DNA of 55,814 nt from Streptomyces chilikensis (GTDB taxonomy: Bacteria; Actinomycetota; Actinomycetes; Streptomycetales; Streptomycetaceae): the NCBI RefSeq assembly GCF_001642695.1, contig NZ_LWCC02000005.1, positions 4,169,917-4,225,730 on the forward strand, written 5' to 3'. Below are positions 1 through 8,636 of this stretch, piece after piece (position 1 is the stretch's first letter; every line of letters begins with the position of its first letter). The position numbers and the translations under genes are program-made. Under the pieces are notes generated by a model. It ran no database searches, was not told the DNA's origin, and was given only the letters and a program-made list of their open reading frames with translations.

Positions 1-4
1 CCCA

Positions 5-44
5 CCCGCCCGCCCGCCCGCCGGCCGGCGGGCGGGCGGGCGGG
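5..44 (-). terminator. Perfect 40-bp GC palindrome, likely terminator
   Basis: The sequence is a perfect inverted repeat of C3G/G3C runs centred between bases 24 and 25, with 20-bp arms and no loop beyond the central GGCC. It lies 26 bp past the stop of the minus-strand DUF885 gene, so it probably terminates that transcript. There is no T-tract; Streptomyces terminators often lack one. Confidence 0.55.
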
Positions 45-70
45 CGGCGGCGGGCGCCGCCGGCCCGGGG

Positions 71-1762
71 TCACAGCTGGGACAGCTCGTCCACCAGGTC
101 GTCCAGCCCCAGCGAGCCCTGGGAGAGGGCGGCCATGTGCCAGGCCTTGGCGTCGAAGGCCTCGCCGTGCCGCTCGCGGGCCTTCTCCCGGCCCAGCAGC
201 CAGGCCCGCTCGCCCAGCTTGTAGCCGATGGCCTGGGCGGGCATCGACAGGTAGCGCGTCAGCTCGCTCTCCACGAAGTCCGCGGGACGGCTGCTGTGCG
301 CGCCGAAGAACTCCTGGGCCAGGTCCGGCGTCCACCGCTCGCCCGGGCGGAAGGGCGAGTCCGCCGGGATCTCCAGCCCCAGGTGCATGCCGATGTCGAC
401 GATGACCCGCGCCGCGCGCATCATCTGGGCGTCGAGGTAGCCGAGCCGCTCCTCCGGGTCCGTCAGGAAACCCAGTTCGTCCATCAGCCGCTCCGCGTAC
501 AGCGCCCAGCCCTCCATGTTGGCGCTGACACCGCCCACCGTGGCCTGGTAGCGGGAGAGGTCCTTGGCCACGTACGTCCACTGCGCGAGCTGGAGGTGGT
601 GGCCGGGAACGCCCTCGTGGTACCAGGTGGAGACCAGGTCGTAGACCGGGAACCGGGTCAGTCCCATGGTGGGCAGCCAGGTCCGGCCCGGCCGGGAGAA
701 GTCCTCCGACGGGTTGGTGTAGTACGGCGCGGCGGCGCTGCCGGGCGGGGCGATGCAGGACTCCACCCGCTTCACCGGCTCGGCCAGCTCGAAGTGGGTG
801 CCGTCCAGCTCGGAGACGGCACGGTCCATCAGGCCCTGGAGCCACTCCCGCACCTCGTCGACACCCTCGATGTGCCGGCCGTGCTCGTCCAGGTGGGCCA
901 GCGCGACCCAGGGGGTGGCGGCGCCGGGGAGGATCCGCTCCGCCTCGGTCCGCATCTCGCCCAGGATGCGGTGGTACTCCGCCCAGCCGTACGCGTACGC
1001 CTCGTCGAGGTCCAGGTCGGTGCCGTTGAAGTAGCGGGCCCAACGGGCGTACCGCTCCCGGCCCACCGTGTCCGGGGCGCCGGCGACGGCCGCCGCGTAC
1101 ACGTCCCGCATCCAGTCCCGCAGCTCCACCAGGGCCGCGGTGGCACCGCGGGCGGCCTCGTCCAGCTCGGCCCGCAGCTTCTCCGGGCCGTCCGCCGCGA
1201 AGTCCTCGAACCAGCCGCGGCCGGTGCCGTGCGGGTCCGCCCACTCGGTGAGCTGTCCCACGAACGTCGCGGTGGGGCGCGGCCCGCCGTACAGCTTCCG
1301 CTCCAGACCCAGCGCCAGCGACTCCCGGTACCCGGCCAGCGCCGCCGGCACGGCCCGCAGCCGCCCGGCGATCGCCGCCCAGTCCTCCTCCGTCTCCGCC
1401 GGGGTGACGGTGAAGACCTCACGGATCGAGTGGACCGGGCTGTGGATGTTGCTGACCGCCCGCAGGCCCTCCTGCGCCTCGTGGACGGCGAGTTCGGCGG
1501 TCAGGCGCTCCCGCAGCAGGCGGGCGCAACGCCGTTCGATGCCGGCGTCCGCGCCGGGACGGCGCTCGGCCTCGTCGAGCCGGGCCAAGGTGGCCCGCTG
1601 CAGTCCGGCAAGGGCCTCCTGCCCGGCCGGCGAGGTGTCCGGCAGCCTGCTCGAACTCTCCTTGACGCCGAGGTAGGTGCCGGTGATCGGGTCGAGGGCG
1701 ATCAGGTCGTCGACGTAGGCGTCGGCGACCTGACGGGGCAGCGCGTGGTTGATGTCTGACAT
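71..1762 (-). CDS. DUF885 family (metallopeptidase-like) protein
   Basis: A 563-residue protein of the DUF885 family, which is related to zinc metallopeptidases. The diagnostic motif HEGVPGHHLQ lies near residue 380, in the context TWYHEGVPGHH, and supplies an HExxxH-like metal site. No signal peptide or membrane segment is visible, so it is probably cytoplasmic. I chose the ATG at 1762 (MSDINHAL) because an AAGGA stretch precedes it by about eight bases; an in-frame ATG at 1771 would add three residues but has its ribosome site too close. It stands alone, 100 bp from the next minus-strand gene. Its substrate is unknown; peptidase activity is inferred from the family only. Confidence 0.85.
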   Translation of the reverse strand: MSDINHALPRQVADAYVDDLIALDPITGTYLGVKESSSRLPDTSPAGQEALAGLQRATLARLDEAERRPGADAGIERRCARLLRERLTAELAVHEAQEGLRAVSNIHSPVHSIREVFTVTPAETEEDWAAIAGRLRAVPAALAGYRESLALGLERKLYGGPRPTATFVGQLTEWADPHGTGRGWFEDFAADGPEKLRAELDEAARGATAALVELRDWMRDVYAAAVAGAPDTVGRERYARWARYFNGTDLDLDEAYAYGWAEYHRILGEMRTEAERILPGAATPWVALAHLDEHGRHIEGVDEVREWLQGLMDRAVSELDGTHFELAEPVKRVESCIAPPGSAAAPYYTNPSEDFSRPGRTWLPTMGLTRFPVYDLVSTWYHEGVPGHHLQLAQWTYVAKDLSRYQATVGGVSANMEGWALYAERLMDELGFLTDPEERLGYLDAQMMRAARVIVDIGMHLGLEIPADSPFRPGERWTPDLAQEFFGAHSSRPADFVESELTRYLSMPAQAIGYKLGERAWLLGREKARERHGEAFDAKAWHMAALSQGSLGLDDLVDELSQL

Positions 1763-1864
1763 GGGGGCCATCCTTTCCCAGGACGAGGGCCCGCGTCAGC
1801 ACCGTCCGGACGTCCGGCGGTGACGGCGGCCGGAAAGCGCCCCCGCCGTCACCGCCGCCCTCCG

Positions 1865-2959
1865 TCAACTCCCGTCCACGTGCCCCTGACCGGGCACGGC
1901 GCCGCACTGCGGCAGGGCGGTCGGCAGGGGCTCCACCCGGGCGGTGATCACCAGGGTGCCCTCCTCGACCTGGTACTCCAGCGGCAGTTCCAGGCCGCGC
2001 ATCGCCGCGAGCATCGCGGTGTTGGACGCCTGGGTCACCGCGTAGACGGCGCCGCAGCCAGCCTCGGCGGCCATCCGCACCAGCCGGTACAGCAGTTCCC
2101 CGCCGATGCCGCGCCGCTGCCAGGCGTCCTCGACCAGCAGCGCGACCTCGGTCTCGTCGCCGTCCCACAGGAGGTGGCCGAGTCCGACGACGTGACCGCG
2201 GCCGGTCTCCACCACCAGCGTGCGGCCGAAGTTGGGGCTGAGCAGGTGACGCAGGTAGCGGTCGGCGTCGCCCACCGGGCCGTGGTAGCGCCGCCGCAGG
2301 GTCTCCGCCGAGCAACGCGCGTGCAGCGCCTTCGCGGCCTCCAGGTCACGCGGCCCGGCCCGGCGGACCGTGAAGTGGCCGGCTCCCGGCACCGTCAGCA
2401 GGTCCTCCGACCTCGGCAGCCGCGGCCCCAGCCGGCCGTCCAGCTCCACCAGGGCGCGCGCCCGGGCGAACTCGGCGGGTGTGAAGGGAAGATGGGGCCG
2501 GTCCACGGTGATCACACCGCCCTCCGGCGTGCGCAGACGCATCACGGTGCCGGACGCCTCGTCGAGTTCCGCCGTCCCGGCCGGCCCCTCCCCGTACCCG
2601 CCGTCCGGCCGGGCCGGGACCTGGCGGATCGCGCAGCGTCCCAGCAACTGACGCAGGGCGAGCGGCAGCTCCGCGGGATCCAGGGCGGTGCGGGTGGCCA
2701 GGGCCACCGCGCGGGTCGGGGCGTCCACCAGGTCGTGCGCGTCGCCGCGCTCCGTCCAGACGTCCCGGCCGCCGGCCCCCTCCACCGCGGCGGTCAGCCC
2801 GGCGGCGGCCAGCCCGGCCGGTGCGCGGAGCAGGAACTCGTCCACCACGCCGTCGGCCAGCGGGTGGGTCTGCAGGCTGACGATGTCCACGCCGAGCCCG
2901 GCGAGCCGGGTGCAGAGCGCGGCCAGCGAGCCCGGCTCGTCGCGCACCGTGGCGCGCAT
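1865..2959 (-). CDS. ACT-domain GNAT N-acetyltransferase
   Basis: A 364-residue two-domain protein. The N-terminus (RATVRDEPGSLAAL, residues 2-15, then about 60 residues) has the pattern of an ACT ligand-binding domain. The C-terminal part (about 195-345) is a GNAT acetyltransferase with the acetyl-CoA motif QRRGIGGELL. Streptomyces has many such ACT-GNAT proteins, thought to acetylate amino acids or proteins in response to an amino acid; the substrate here cannot be told. The start at 2959 places the ACT fold at the very N-terminus; no good Shine-Dalgarno is seen. About 93 bp separate it from the DUF885 gene on the same strand. Confidence 0.85.
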   Translation of the reverse strand: MRATVRDEPGSLAALCTRLAGLGVDIVSLQTHPLADGVVDEFLLRAPAGLAAAGLTAAVEGAGGRDVWTERGDAHDLVDAPTRAVALATRTALDPAELPLALRQLLGRCAIRQVPARPDGGYGEGPAGTAELDEASGTVMRLRTPEGGVITVDRPHLPFTPAEFARARALVELDGRLGPRLPRSEDLLTVPGAGHFTVRRAGPRDLEAAKALHARCSAETLRRRYHGPVGDADRYLRHLLSPNFGRTLVVETGRGHVVGLGHLLWDGDETEVALLVEDAWQRRGIGGELLYRLVRMAAEAGCGAVYAVTQASNTAMLAAMRGLELPLEYQVEEGTLVITARVEPLPTALPQCGAVPGQGHVDGS

Positions 2960-3202
2960 CCGCCAGAGCTCGGACGGCGTCCCGCCCGCCGGCGCCAGAG
3001 GGTCGGGACCGGGCTGCCCGGTGGCTCCGCCGGCCGGTCCCCGGCGGAGCGGGCGCCGGGCCCGTAGGCCACGGACAGGCGCGGCGCCGGGCCCGCGGCG
3101 CCGCCCGTCCCGGCCGGCAGGGGCAGCGGCCGCGTGACGCGGGGGCGGCCACCGACGGCGGCCGTCACCCTCCCCCGCCTTTCCGGCCCCTTCCCGCGAT
3201 CC

Positions 3203-4795
3203 CTACTGCCCGACGAGACCCGGCTGCAGGACCTTCGTGAAGAGCACCGCCCCGTCCTGCTCGCGCAGCCGCACCGTCATCTCCCCGCTGCCGCCGTCGA
3301 TCTCCACCTCGCCGAAGAACTGGTACCCCTCGGCCGGCGAGACGTTGGAGGCGGTGGGCGCCTTCACGAACACCCGCTCCGGGCCGAAGGTGCCGTCCAG
3401 CGCGCTCGCCGGGAAGGCGCCCGCGTTGAGGGGGCCGGAGACGAACTCCCAGAACGGCTCGAAGTCGGCGAACGCCGCCCGCGACGGCTGGTAGTGCTGC
3501 GCCGAGGTGTGGTGGACGTCGGCGGTCAGCCAGACCGTGCCGGTGATCCGGCGGTGCTTGACGAACCGCAGCAGCTCCGCGATCTGCAGCTCACGGCCCA
3601 GCGGCGCGCCGGGATCGCCCTGGGCCACCGCCTCCACGTTGCGCCGGCCCTCGGTGGTGTCCGTCACCACCAGGCCCAGCGGCATGTCCGCGGCGATCAC
3701 CTTCCACGTCGCGGTGGAACGGGACAATTCGCGCTTCAGCCAGTCCAGTTGTTCGCGGCCCAGGATGCCCTGCGGGTCGGTGGTCTGGGTGCCCGGCGAG
3801 TTGGCGTTGCGGTAGGTGCGCATGTCGAGCACGAACACGTCGAGCAGCGGACCGTGCCGCACCACCCGGTACATCCGGCCCTCTCGCCGGCCGGCCGTCA
3901 GGGTGGAGACGGGGTAGTACTCGCCGAGCGCCCGGCGGGCCCGCTCGACCAGCACGTCGACGCGCTTCTCGGTGTAGCGGGCGTCCGTGTCGGCGATCAC
4001 CTGGCCGGGGTACCAGTTGTTGCGGACCTCGTGGTCGTCCCACTGCACGACCGTCGGCACCCGCGCGTTGAAGCGGCGCAGGTTCTCGTCGAGCAGGTTG
4101 TAGCGGAAGTTCCCGCGGAACTCGGCGAGCGTCTCCGCGACCTTCGACTTCTCCTCGGTCACCACGTTCCGGTAGACCCGCCCGTCGGGCAGCGCGGCGG
4201 TGGCGGCGATGGGGCCGTCGGCGTAGACGCTGTCACCGCTGAGCAGGAAGAAGTCCGGGTCGAGCCGGGCCATCGCGTCGTAGATCCGGTAGCCGCCGAG
4301 GTCCGGGTTGATGCCCCAGCCCTGCCCCGCGAGGTCGCCCGACCACAGGAACCGCACCCCGCCGCGCCGGCGGGCGGAGGCGGTGCGGAAGGTGCCGGTG
4401 ACCGGTTCGCCGGTGCGGCGCGGGTCGTCCGGGTCGGCCAGCACCACCCGGTAGTGGATCTGCTCCCCGGCCGGCAGCCCGCGCAGCCGCGTGGTGCCGG
4501 TGAAGTCGGTGCCCTCGCCCAGCAGCGGGCCGGGCACCCGGCGGACCCTGCGGAACGACTCCGTCGGCGAGACCTCGACGACCATCCGGGCCGGACGGTC
4601 CGAACGGACCCACACCAGGCCCGAGTCGGAGGTCACGTCACCGGTCTGGACGCCCCACCCGGCCCGGGGGCGCCCGGAGAGGGCGAACGCCGGCGCGGCG
4701 GAGCCCAGCCCCACGGGCAGTGCGAGGGCCGCCGAGGCGGCCAGGGAACCCCGCAGCACGCTGCGGCGTGCCGGAACGGACGGCTGGTCGGACAT
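3203..4795 (-). CDS. phoD: Tat-exported alkaline phosphatase PhoD
   Basis: A 530-residue PhoD-type phosphodiesterase/alkaline phosphatase that releases phosphate outside the cell. The N-terminus has a twin-arginine signal (ARRSVLRGSLAASAALALP) with an alanine-rich h-region and likely cleavage near residue 38. A PhoD N domain follows, then the metallophosphoesterase core with motifs SGDSVYADGPI, WDDHEVRNNW (near residue 250), LDMRTYRN and TADVHHTSAQHY, which supply the Fe/Ca ligands. The open frame continues upstream to 4987, but GGAGG seven bases before the ATG at 4795 and the Tat signal fix the start. PhoD genes are usually PhoP-controlled; I did not find a convincing PHO box. Confidence 0.93.
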   Translation of the reverse strand: MSDQPSVPARRSVLRGSLAASAALALPVGLGSAAPAFALSGRPRAGWGVQTGDVTSDSGLVWVRSDRPARMVVEVSPTESFRRVRRVPGPLLGEGTDFTGTTRLRGLPAGEQIHYRVVLADPDDPRRTGEPVTGTFRTASARRRGGVRFLWSGDLAGQGWGINPDLGGYRIYDAMARLDPDFFLLSGDSVYADGPIAATAALPDGRVYRNVVTEEKSKVAETLAEFRGNFRYNLLDENLRRFNARVPTVVQWDDHEVRNNWYPGQVIADTDARYTEKRVDVLVERARRALGEYYPVSTLTAGRREGRMYRVVRHGPLLDVFVLDMRTYRNANSPGTQTTDPQGILGREQLDWLKRELSRSTATWKVIAADMPLGLVVTDTTEGRRNVEAVAQGDPGAPLGRELQIAELLRFVKHRRITGTVWLTADVHHTSAQHYQPSRAAFADFEPFWEFVSGPLNAGAFPASALDGTFGPERVFVKAPTASNVSPAEGYQFFGEVEIDGGSGEMTVRLREQDGAVLFTKVLQPGLVGQ

Positions 4796-5118
4796 GACTG
4801 CGCCTCCAGGGCGGCGAAGGGAACAGGACAGGACGGGAACGGAATCCGGCCGGTGTGCGCAGTCACACCTACTCCGGCCGCACGGCCCGCACGGAAACCC
4901 GAGGTGAACAACGCGCTCCCCGGTCACCCGGCCGGCCGGTCCGGTGACCCGCTCCGCCCCGCCGCCGTCCCGCGGGACACGGGCCACGGACGGTGTCGGT
5001 CATGGGCCGCTCCTCGTCCCGGGAGGGGGCGGGGCGCGGGGCGCGGACGCGTGCGGGAGCCACCGGACGCCGCGCCAACTACCGTGCACTGTAAGGGAAT
5101 ACGGGGTGGAATGATGGG
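4796..5118. other. Intergenic region between phoD and ECF41 sigma gene
   Basis: This 323-bp divergent interval has no supportable gene. It must carry the promoters of phoD (minus) and of the sigma gene (plus). On the plus strand TACCGT at 5080-5085, about 34 bp before the GTG, is a possible -10. Short GC palindromes around 4925-4940 have no assigned role. Confidence 0.4.
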
Positions 5119-6033
5119 GTGGTGACCACCGACCCCTCCACCGAGGCCGCGGCCCGCCAGTTCGAGGAACACCGGGGCCTGCTCACCGGCGTCGCCTACC
5201 GGATGCTGGGCCGGGTCGCCGACGCGGAGGACGTGGTGCAGGACGCCTGGCTGCGCTGGGAGGGCGCCGACCGCTCCGCGGTGCGCGAGCCGCGCGCCTA
5301 TCTGGTCCGCGTGGTCACCCGGCTCGCCGTCGACCGGCTGCGGCAGATCAAGGCGCGCAACGAGTCCTACGTCGGGCCGTGGCTCCCGGAGCCCTACGTC
5401 ACCGACCTCGGCGCGTTCGCGGCCGAGCCGGCGGACACCGCCCGGCGCGCCGAGCTCGCCGACTCGGTCTCCTTCGCCGTGCTGGTCGTCCTGGAGACGC
5501 TCTCGCCCCTGGAACGCGCGGTCTTCGTGCTGCGCGAGGCGTTCGGCTTCCCCCATGCGGAGATCGCCGCCATGCTCGGCCGCGAGGAGCCCGCCGTGCG
5601 CAGGATGGCCGTCCGGGCCCGCCGTCACGTGGAGGAGGGCCGCCCCCGCTACAGGGCGGGAGCGGGGGAGCGCCGGGACCTCACCGAGCGCTTCCTCGCC
5701 GCGGCTGCCGGGGGAGACCTGGAACGGCTGCTCGAGGTCCTCGCCCCCGACGTCCGCCTGGTGGCCGACACGGGCGGCAGGGCCAAGGCGCCGCTGCGCG
5801 AACTGTTCTCCGCGGACAAGGTGGCGCGCTTCCTCCAGGGCGTCAGGAAGCGGGCCGCGAACACCTGGACGGTCCGGCCGGTCGAGGTCAACGGCGGCCC
5901 CGCCTACCTGCTCCTGGACGACGGCAGGCCGGACACCCTGGTCCAGGCCGACGTGGCCGACGGCCTGATCCGCACCGTCTTCCTGGTGCGCAACCCCGAC
6001 AAGCTGAGGGCGCTGACCGGGCCCCGGGCCTGA
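5119..6033 (+). CDS. sigJ: ECF41-family RNA polymerase sigma factor (SigJ-like)
   Basis: A 304-residue ECF sigma factor of group ECF41. Region sigma2 occupies about residues 12-85 (LTGVAYRMLGRVADAEDVVQ), sigma4 about 115-175, and a SnoaL-like C-terminal extension follows from about 185. The three group signatures are visible: linker WLPEP, a DGGGK-like loop changed to DTGGRAKA, and NPDKL at the C-terminus. In ECF41 the extension acts as a built-in regulator in place of an anti-sigma factor. These genes usually sit beside a carboxymuconolactone-decarboxylase-like or oxidoreductase partner; none is present here. Start is GTG 5119 or GTG 5122. The stop codon lies inside a 17-bp tandem duplication. 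Confidence 0.93.
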   Translation: MVTTDPSTEAAARQFEEHRGLLTGVAYRMLGRVADAEDVVQDAWLRWEGADRSAVREPRAYLVRVVTRLAVDRLRQIKARNESYVGPWLPEPYVTDLGAFAAEPADTARRAELADSVSFAVLVVLETLSPLERAVFVLREAFGFPHAEIAAMLGREEPAVRRMAVRARRHVEEGRPRYRAGAGERRDLTERFLAAAAGGDLERLLEVLAPDVRLVADTGGRAKAPLRELFSADKVARFLQGVRKRAANTWTVRPVEVNGGPAYLLLDDGRPDTLVQADVADGLIRTVFLVRNPDKLRALTGPRA

Positions 6034-6049
6034 CCGGGCCCCGGGCCTG
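6013..6049 (+). repeat. 17-bp tandem duplication across the sigma gene stop codon
   Basis: The 17-mer beginning CTGACCGGGCCC occurs at 6013-6029 and again at 6030-6046, followed by three more matching bases. The first copy codes for the last residues of the sigma factor and the second supplies the TGA. Each copy contains the self-complementary CCGGGGCCCGG-like core, so the pair could also fold at the 3' end of the message. Confidence 0.8.
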
Positions 6050-6154
6050 GTCGAACCGCATGCGTGATCGCGAGCGTCCGGCCGTCTCCCTTCACGAACA
6101 TCGCGTGAACGATATGCGGCCATCCCCGCCCGTTTTCTCCCCAAGTCCCAGGAT

Positions 6155-6166
6155 TGGTCTTGACCA
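6155..6166 (+). promoter_or_regulatory. dre-like (DasR-type) operator upstream of gntR gene
   Basis: TGGTCTTGACCA matches the core of the DasR-responsive element TGGTCTAGACCA in 11 of 12 positions. It overlaps the predicted -35 hexamer of the gntR promoter, the position expected for a repressor. The downstream gene itself encodes a DasR-like regulator, so autoregulation or control by DasR is likely (inference). Confidence 0.55.
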
Positions 6167-6188
6167 GGCATGGGGGGCGTCCTATGGT
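6160..6188 (+). promoter_or_regulatory. Strong housekeeping-type promoter for the GntR gene
   Basis: TTGACC at 6160-6165 and TATGGT at 6183-6188 are separated by exactly 17 bp, an unusually good sigma70/HrdB-type match for this genome. The start of transcription would be near 6195, giving a leader of about 70 nt that is unusually A/T-rich (CAACAACCTTTAATAAACAA at about 6198-6220). Confidence 0.65.
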
Positions 6189-6264
6189 CGCAGGAAAGTT
6201 CAACAACCTTTAATAAACAAGGGCGTCAAAAGCGTCGCCTGCCACGCGCACCGTGGAGGACAGG

Positions 6265-7026
6265 GTGGGGACCACGCAGCTGGAATCGGTGTCGGAGCCG
6301 AAGTACTGGCACCTGAGGACGGTGCTCAGCCAGGCACTGGACTCCGAGTTCTCGGTGGGCGAGGTGCTGCCCAACGAGCGGGAGCTCGCCGCCCGCTTCG
6401 GCGTCGCGAGGGCGACGCTCCGGCAGGCTCTGGAACAGCTCGAGCTGGAGGGCCGGCTCCAGCGCCGCCGGGGGGTCGGCACCACCGTGGCGCCGCCCCG
6501 CGTGGGGGTGGCCGTCGAGACCGAGCGGCCGCTCTGGCCGGGGGCGCCGGGGGACGCCTGGCAGCCGGCCGACTGCGCGCAGGGCGCCGCCCCCGCCCCC
6601 GTGGCCGCCACGCTGGGCGTCGCCGAGACCGAGCCCGTGCACATCCTGCGGCGCTCGCTGACGGCACACGGACAGATCGTGGCCGCCGACCTCCTCTACG
6701 TCCCGGCCGCCTCGGTGCCCGAGCTCACGGCCATCGACGCGCCCGCCGGCCCGGCCCGGGCCCGCTCGGTGCTGCGCGAACTCCAGCGGCTGACGCTGGA
6801 CGGCCAGGACCGCGCCGTCGAACTCGGCACGGTCCGCGCCGAGGACGCCAAGGACCTCGACCGGCTTCCCGGGGCCCCGATGCTGATGGTCACCACCCGG
6901 TTCTTCGCCGAGGGGCGGACGGCCGCGGTGTCGGTGGCCACCTACCGGGCGGACACCTGCCGGCTCACCTTCGGCGCCTCCGGCGACGTGCGCATCGTCC
7001 ACGAGACGGAGCGGCGGGTCTCCTGA
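6265..7026 (+). CDS. GntR-family (HutC/DasR-like, UTRA) transcriptional regulator
   Basis: A 253-residue regulator. Residues about 8-75 form a GntR winged helix (FGVARATLRQALEQLELEGR as recognition helix); residues about 95-245 form a UTRA effector domain, which in this subfamily binds sugar phosphates or related small molecules. GTG 6265 is preferred because GGAGG ends five bases before it; a GTG at 6253 in the same frame would place the ribosome site inside the gene. The promoter and a dre-like operator lie just upstream. Similarity to DasR is in the HTH and architecture; the effector is not predictable. It is convergent with the ROK gene across a palindromic terminator. Confidence 0.9.
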   Translation: MGTTQLESVSEPKYWHLRTVLSQALDSEFSVGEVLPNERELAARFGVARATLRQALEQLELEGRLQRRRGVGTTVAPPRVGVAVETERPLWPGAPGDAWQPADCAQGAAPAPVAATLGVAETEPVHILRRSLTAHGQIVAADLLYVPAASVPELTAIDAPAGPARARSVLRELQRLTLDGQDRAVELGTVRAEDAKDLDRLPGAPMLMVTTRFFAEGRTAAVSVATYRADTCRLTFGASGDVRIVHETERRVS

Positions 7027-7051
7027 CCGCTCCGGCCCCGCCGCCACCACC

Positions 7052-7075
7052 GCCGGGCGCCGCGCGGCGCCCGGC
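7052..7075. terminator. 24-bp perfect palindrome between convergent genes
   Basis: GCCGGGCGCCGC at 7052-7063 is followed directly by its exact reverse complement at 7064-7075. It lies between the stops of the gntR gene (7026) and the ROK gene (7088), so a bidirectional terminator is the simplest reading. Confidence 0.6.
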
Positions 7076-7087
7076 CGGCCGGTTCCG

Positions 7088-8245
7088 TCAGCTGCGGGCG
7101 GTCACCGTGCCGTCCACCGCGAAGAGCTCCTCCTCGACGTGGTCGAGGGCCAGCCGCAGCGCACCCGTGGCCACCGCCGCCTCGCCCAGCACGGAGAGCG
7201 TCACCCGCGGGGTGCGCAGGCAGTAGCGGGACAGTTCCTGACGGAGCGGTTCCAGCACGTCGTCCAGCCCGGCGGCCCATCCGCCGACCACGACCAGCTC
7301 CGGGTCCATCGCCAGCACCAGCGCCGCCACGTCGTGCACCAGCCGCTGGATGAACCGCTCCACCGCGGCCCGGGACCGGGCGTCGCCGTCCCGGGCCTGC
7401 TGGAACACCTGGGCCACCGCCTGCTCGTCCAGCGGACGCAACGGCTCGTCCTGGGTGGACAGCAGACTCTCCGGGGTCTTCTCACGGCCCAGCAGGTGCA
7501 GGGCCCCGATCTCCCCCGCGGCCCCGCCGAAACCGCGGTGCAGCCGGCCCCCGATCAGCGATCCCGCACCGGGGCTGAGGCCCGCCAGGACGAAGACCAC
7601 GTCGTCCGAGTCGACGGCCGCGCCCTTCCAGTGCTCGGCCACCGCCGCCGCGTTGGCGTCGTTCTCGACGAGGACCGGGCACTTGAAGGAGCGGCTGAGC
7701 CGCTCGCCGAGCCGCAGCCCGGTCCACTCGGGCAGCGCCGTGCCCAGCCGGACCGTGCCGTCCGCCTCCACGATGCCGGGCGTTCCGACGCCCACCGCCC
7801 GCAGCGAGCCGCGCGGCACCCCCGCCCGGCGCAGGAGTTCGCCGACCCCGGAGCGCAGGCGCTCGATGCGGTCGTCCGCCGGGGCGGCCTCCTCGACCTC
7901 CTTGGTGACGCCGTCCAGCACGCGCCCGTCGAGGTCGGCGAGGAGCGCGGTCACCCGGTGCGCGCCGATCTCCAGCCCCATCAGGTGGCCCGCCTCGGCG
8001 CGGAACCGGAAGCGGCGGGCCGGGCGGCCCTGGCGGCGCGTCGCGCTCTCGTCGGCGGCGGCCTCCGTCACCAGGCCCGCCTGGATCAGCCCCTCGACCA
8101 CGCCCTCCACGGTGGGACGGGAGAGGCCGGTGACACGCGTGATCTCGGTCAGCGTCGCGCAGTCGATCCCGCGCAACGCGTGCAGCACCACGGCGGAGTT
8201 GATCCGCCGCAGCAACGAAGGGTCACCGCCGGTCAGGCGTCCCAC
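7088..8245 (-). CDS. ROK-family transcriptional repressor
   Basis: A 385-residue ROK protein with an N-terminal helix-turn-helix (CATLTEITRVTGLSRPTVEG, about residues 29-48) and a sugar-kinase-like fold. Typical pieces are VENDANAAAVAEHW near residue 200, GGAAGEIGALH near 245 and LVVVGGW near 335. The kinase phosphate motif (DxGGT) is replaced by GLEIGAHR and the CxCGxxGC zinc motif is missing, so it should act as a regulator rather than a kinase; ROK repressors usually sense sugars and control their uptake. No sugar transporter is adjacent, so its targets are probably elsewhere. Confidence 0.9.
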   Translation of the reverse strand: MGRLTGGDPSLLRRINSAVVLHALRGIDCATLTEITRVTGLSRPTVEGVVEGLIQAGLVTEAAADESATRRQGRPARRFRFRAEAGHLMGLEIGAHRVTALLADLDGRVLDGVTKEVEEAAPADDRIERLRSGVGELLRRAGVPRGSLRAVGVGTPGIVEADGTVRLGTALPEWTGLRLGERLSRSFKCPVLVENDANAAAVAEHWKGAAVDSDDVVFVLAGLSPGAGSLIGGRLHRGFGGAAGEIGALHLLGREKTPESLLSTQDEPLRPLDEQAVAQVFQQARDGDARSRAAVERFIQRLVHDVAALVLAMDPELVVVGGWAAGLDDVLEPLRQELSRYCLRTPRVTLSVLGEAAVATGALRLALDHVEEELFAVDGTVTARS

Positions 8246-8636
8246 GGGTCCGTCCTCCCAGCTCGCGGGGGTGTTGGGCGGATGCTACTCGGCGTTCCGG
8301 ATCCCGGCGAGGGTGGGGATCCGGTTGCCGTGCGTTCCGGCGGAGCGGCGGTCGCCGGTGGCGGCGGGCCCACCGGAACGCGCGGGCGCCGCACGCCGTC
8401 CCGCCGTGACCGGACGGCCGCCGGCCCGCCGTCGGACCACGGGCCGCCGTTCGCTCCCCCTGCGGCGGTCACCTCCGGGGACCCGCCCCCGCCGCGTGCC
8501 CCGGCGACGGCTCGTGCCGCGGACGGCCGGGGGAGCGGGCGCCGCCACCCGTCCGTCACGGCGACGCCGCGACTCCGGGCCGCCCCGGCGGTCCGACCGC
8601 GGCGCGAACCGCGGGCGGCCGGCCGGGGACCGGGAT
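8246..8636. other. 391-bp intergenic gap, no gene supported
   Basis: Between the ROK start and the mug stop. Open frames across it are low-complexity Arg/Pro/Ala translations with no ribosome sites and look like GC-rich noise. It must hold the ROK promoter (minus strand, near 8250-8300); I see no clear operator, terminator or RNA. Confidence 0.4.

Noticed and set aside
1-60. C/G-run region as a possible origin or telomere-like repeat
   Set aside because: It is one perfect palindrome directly after a gene stop, which a terminator explains; no further telomere-type palindromes follow.
137-1759. Long plus-strand open frame opposite the DUF885 gene
   Set aside because: Its translation is Arg/Gly/Leu-rich antisense of a clear gene with matching third-position GC bias on the other strand.
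8233-8559. A minus-strand frame of 108 codons in the ROK-mug gap
   Set aside because: Low complexity, no ribosome site, no similarity; typical spurious frame at this GC content.
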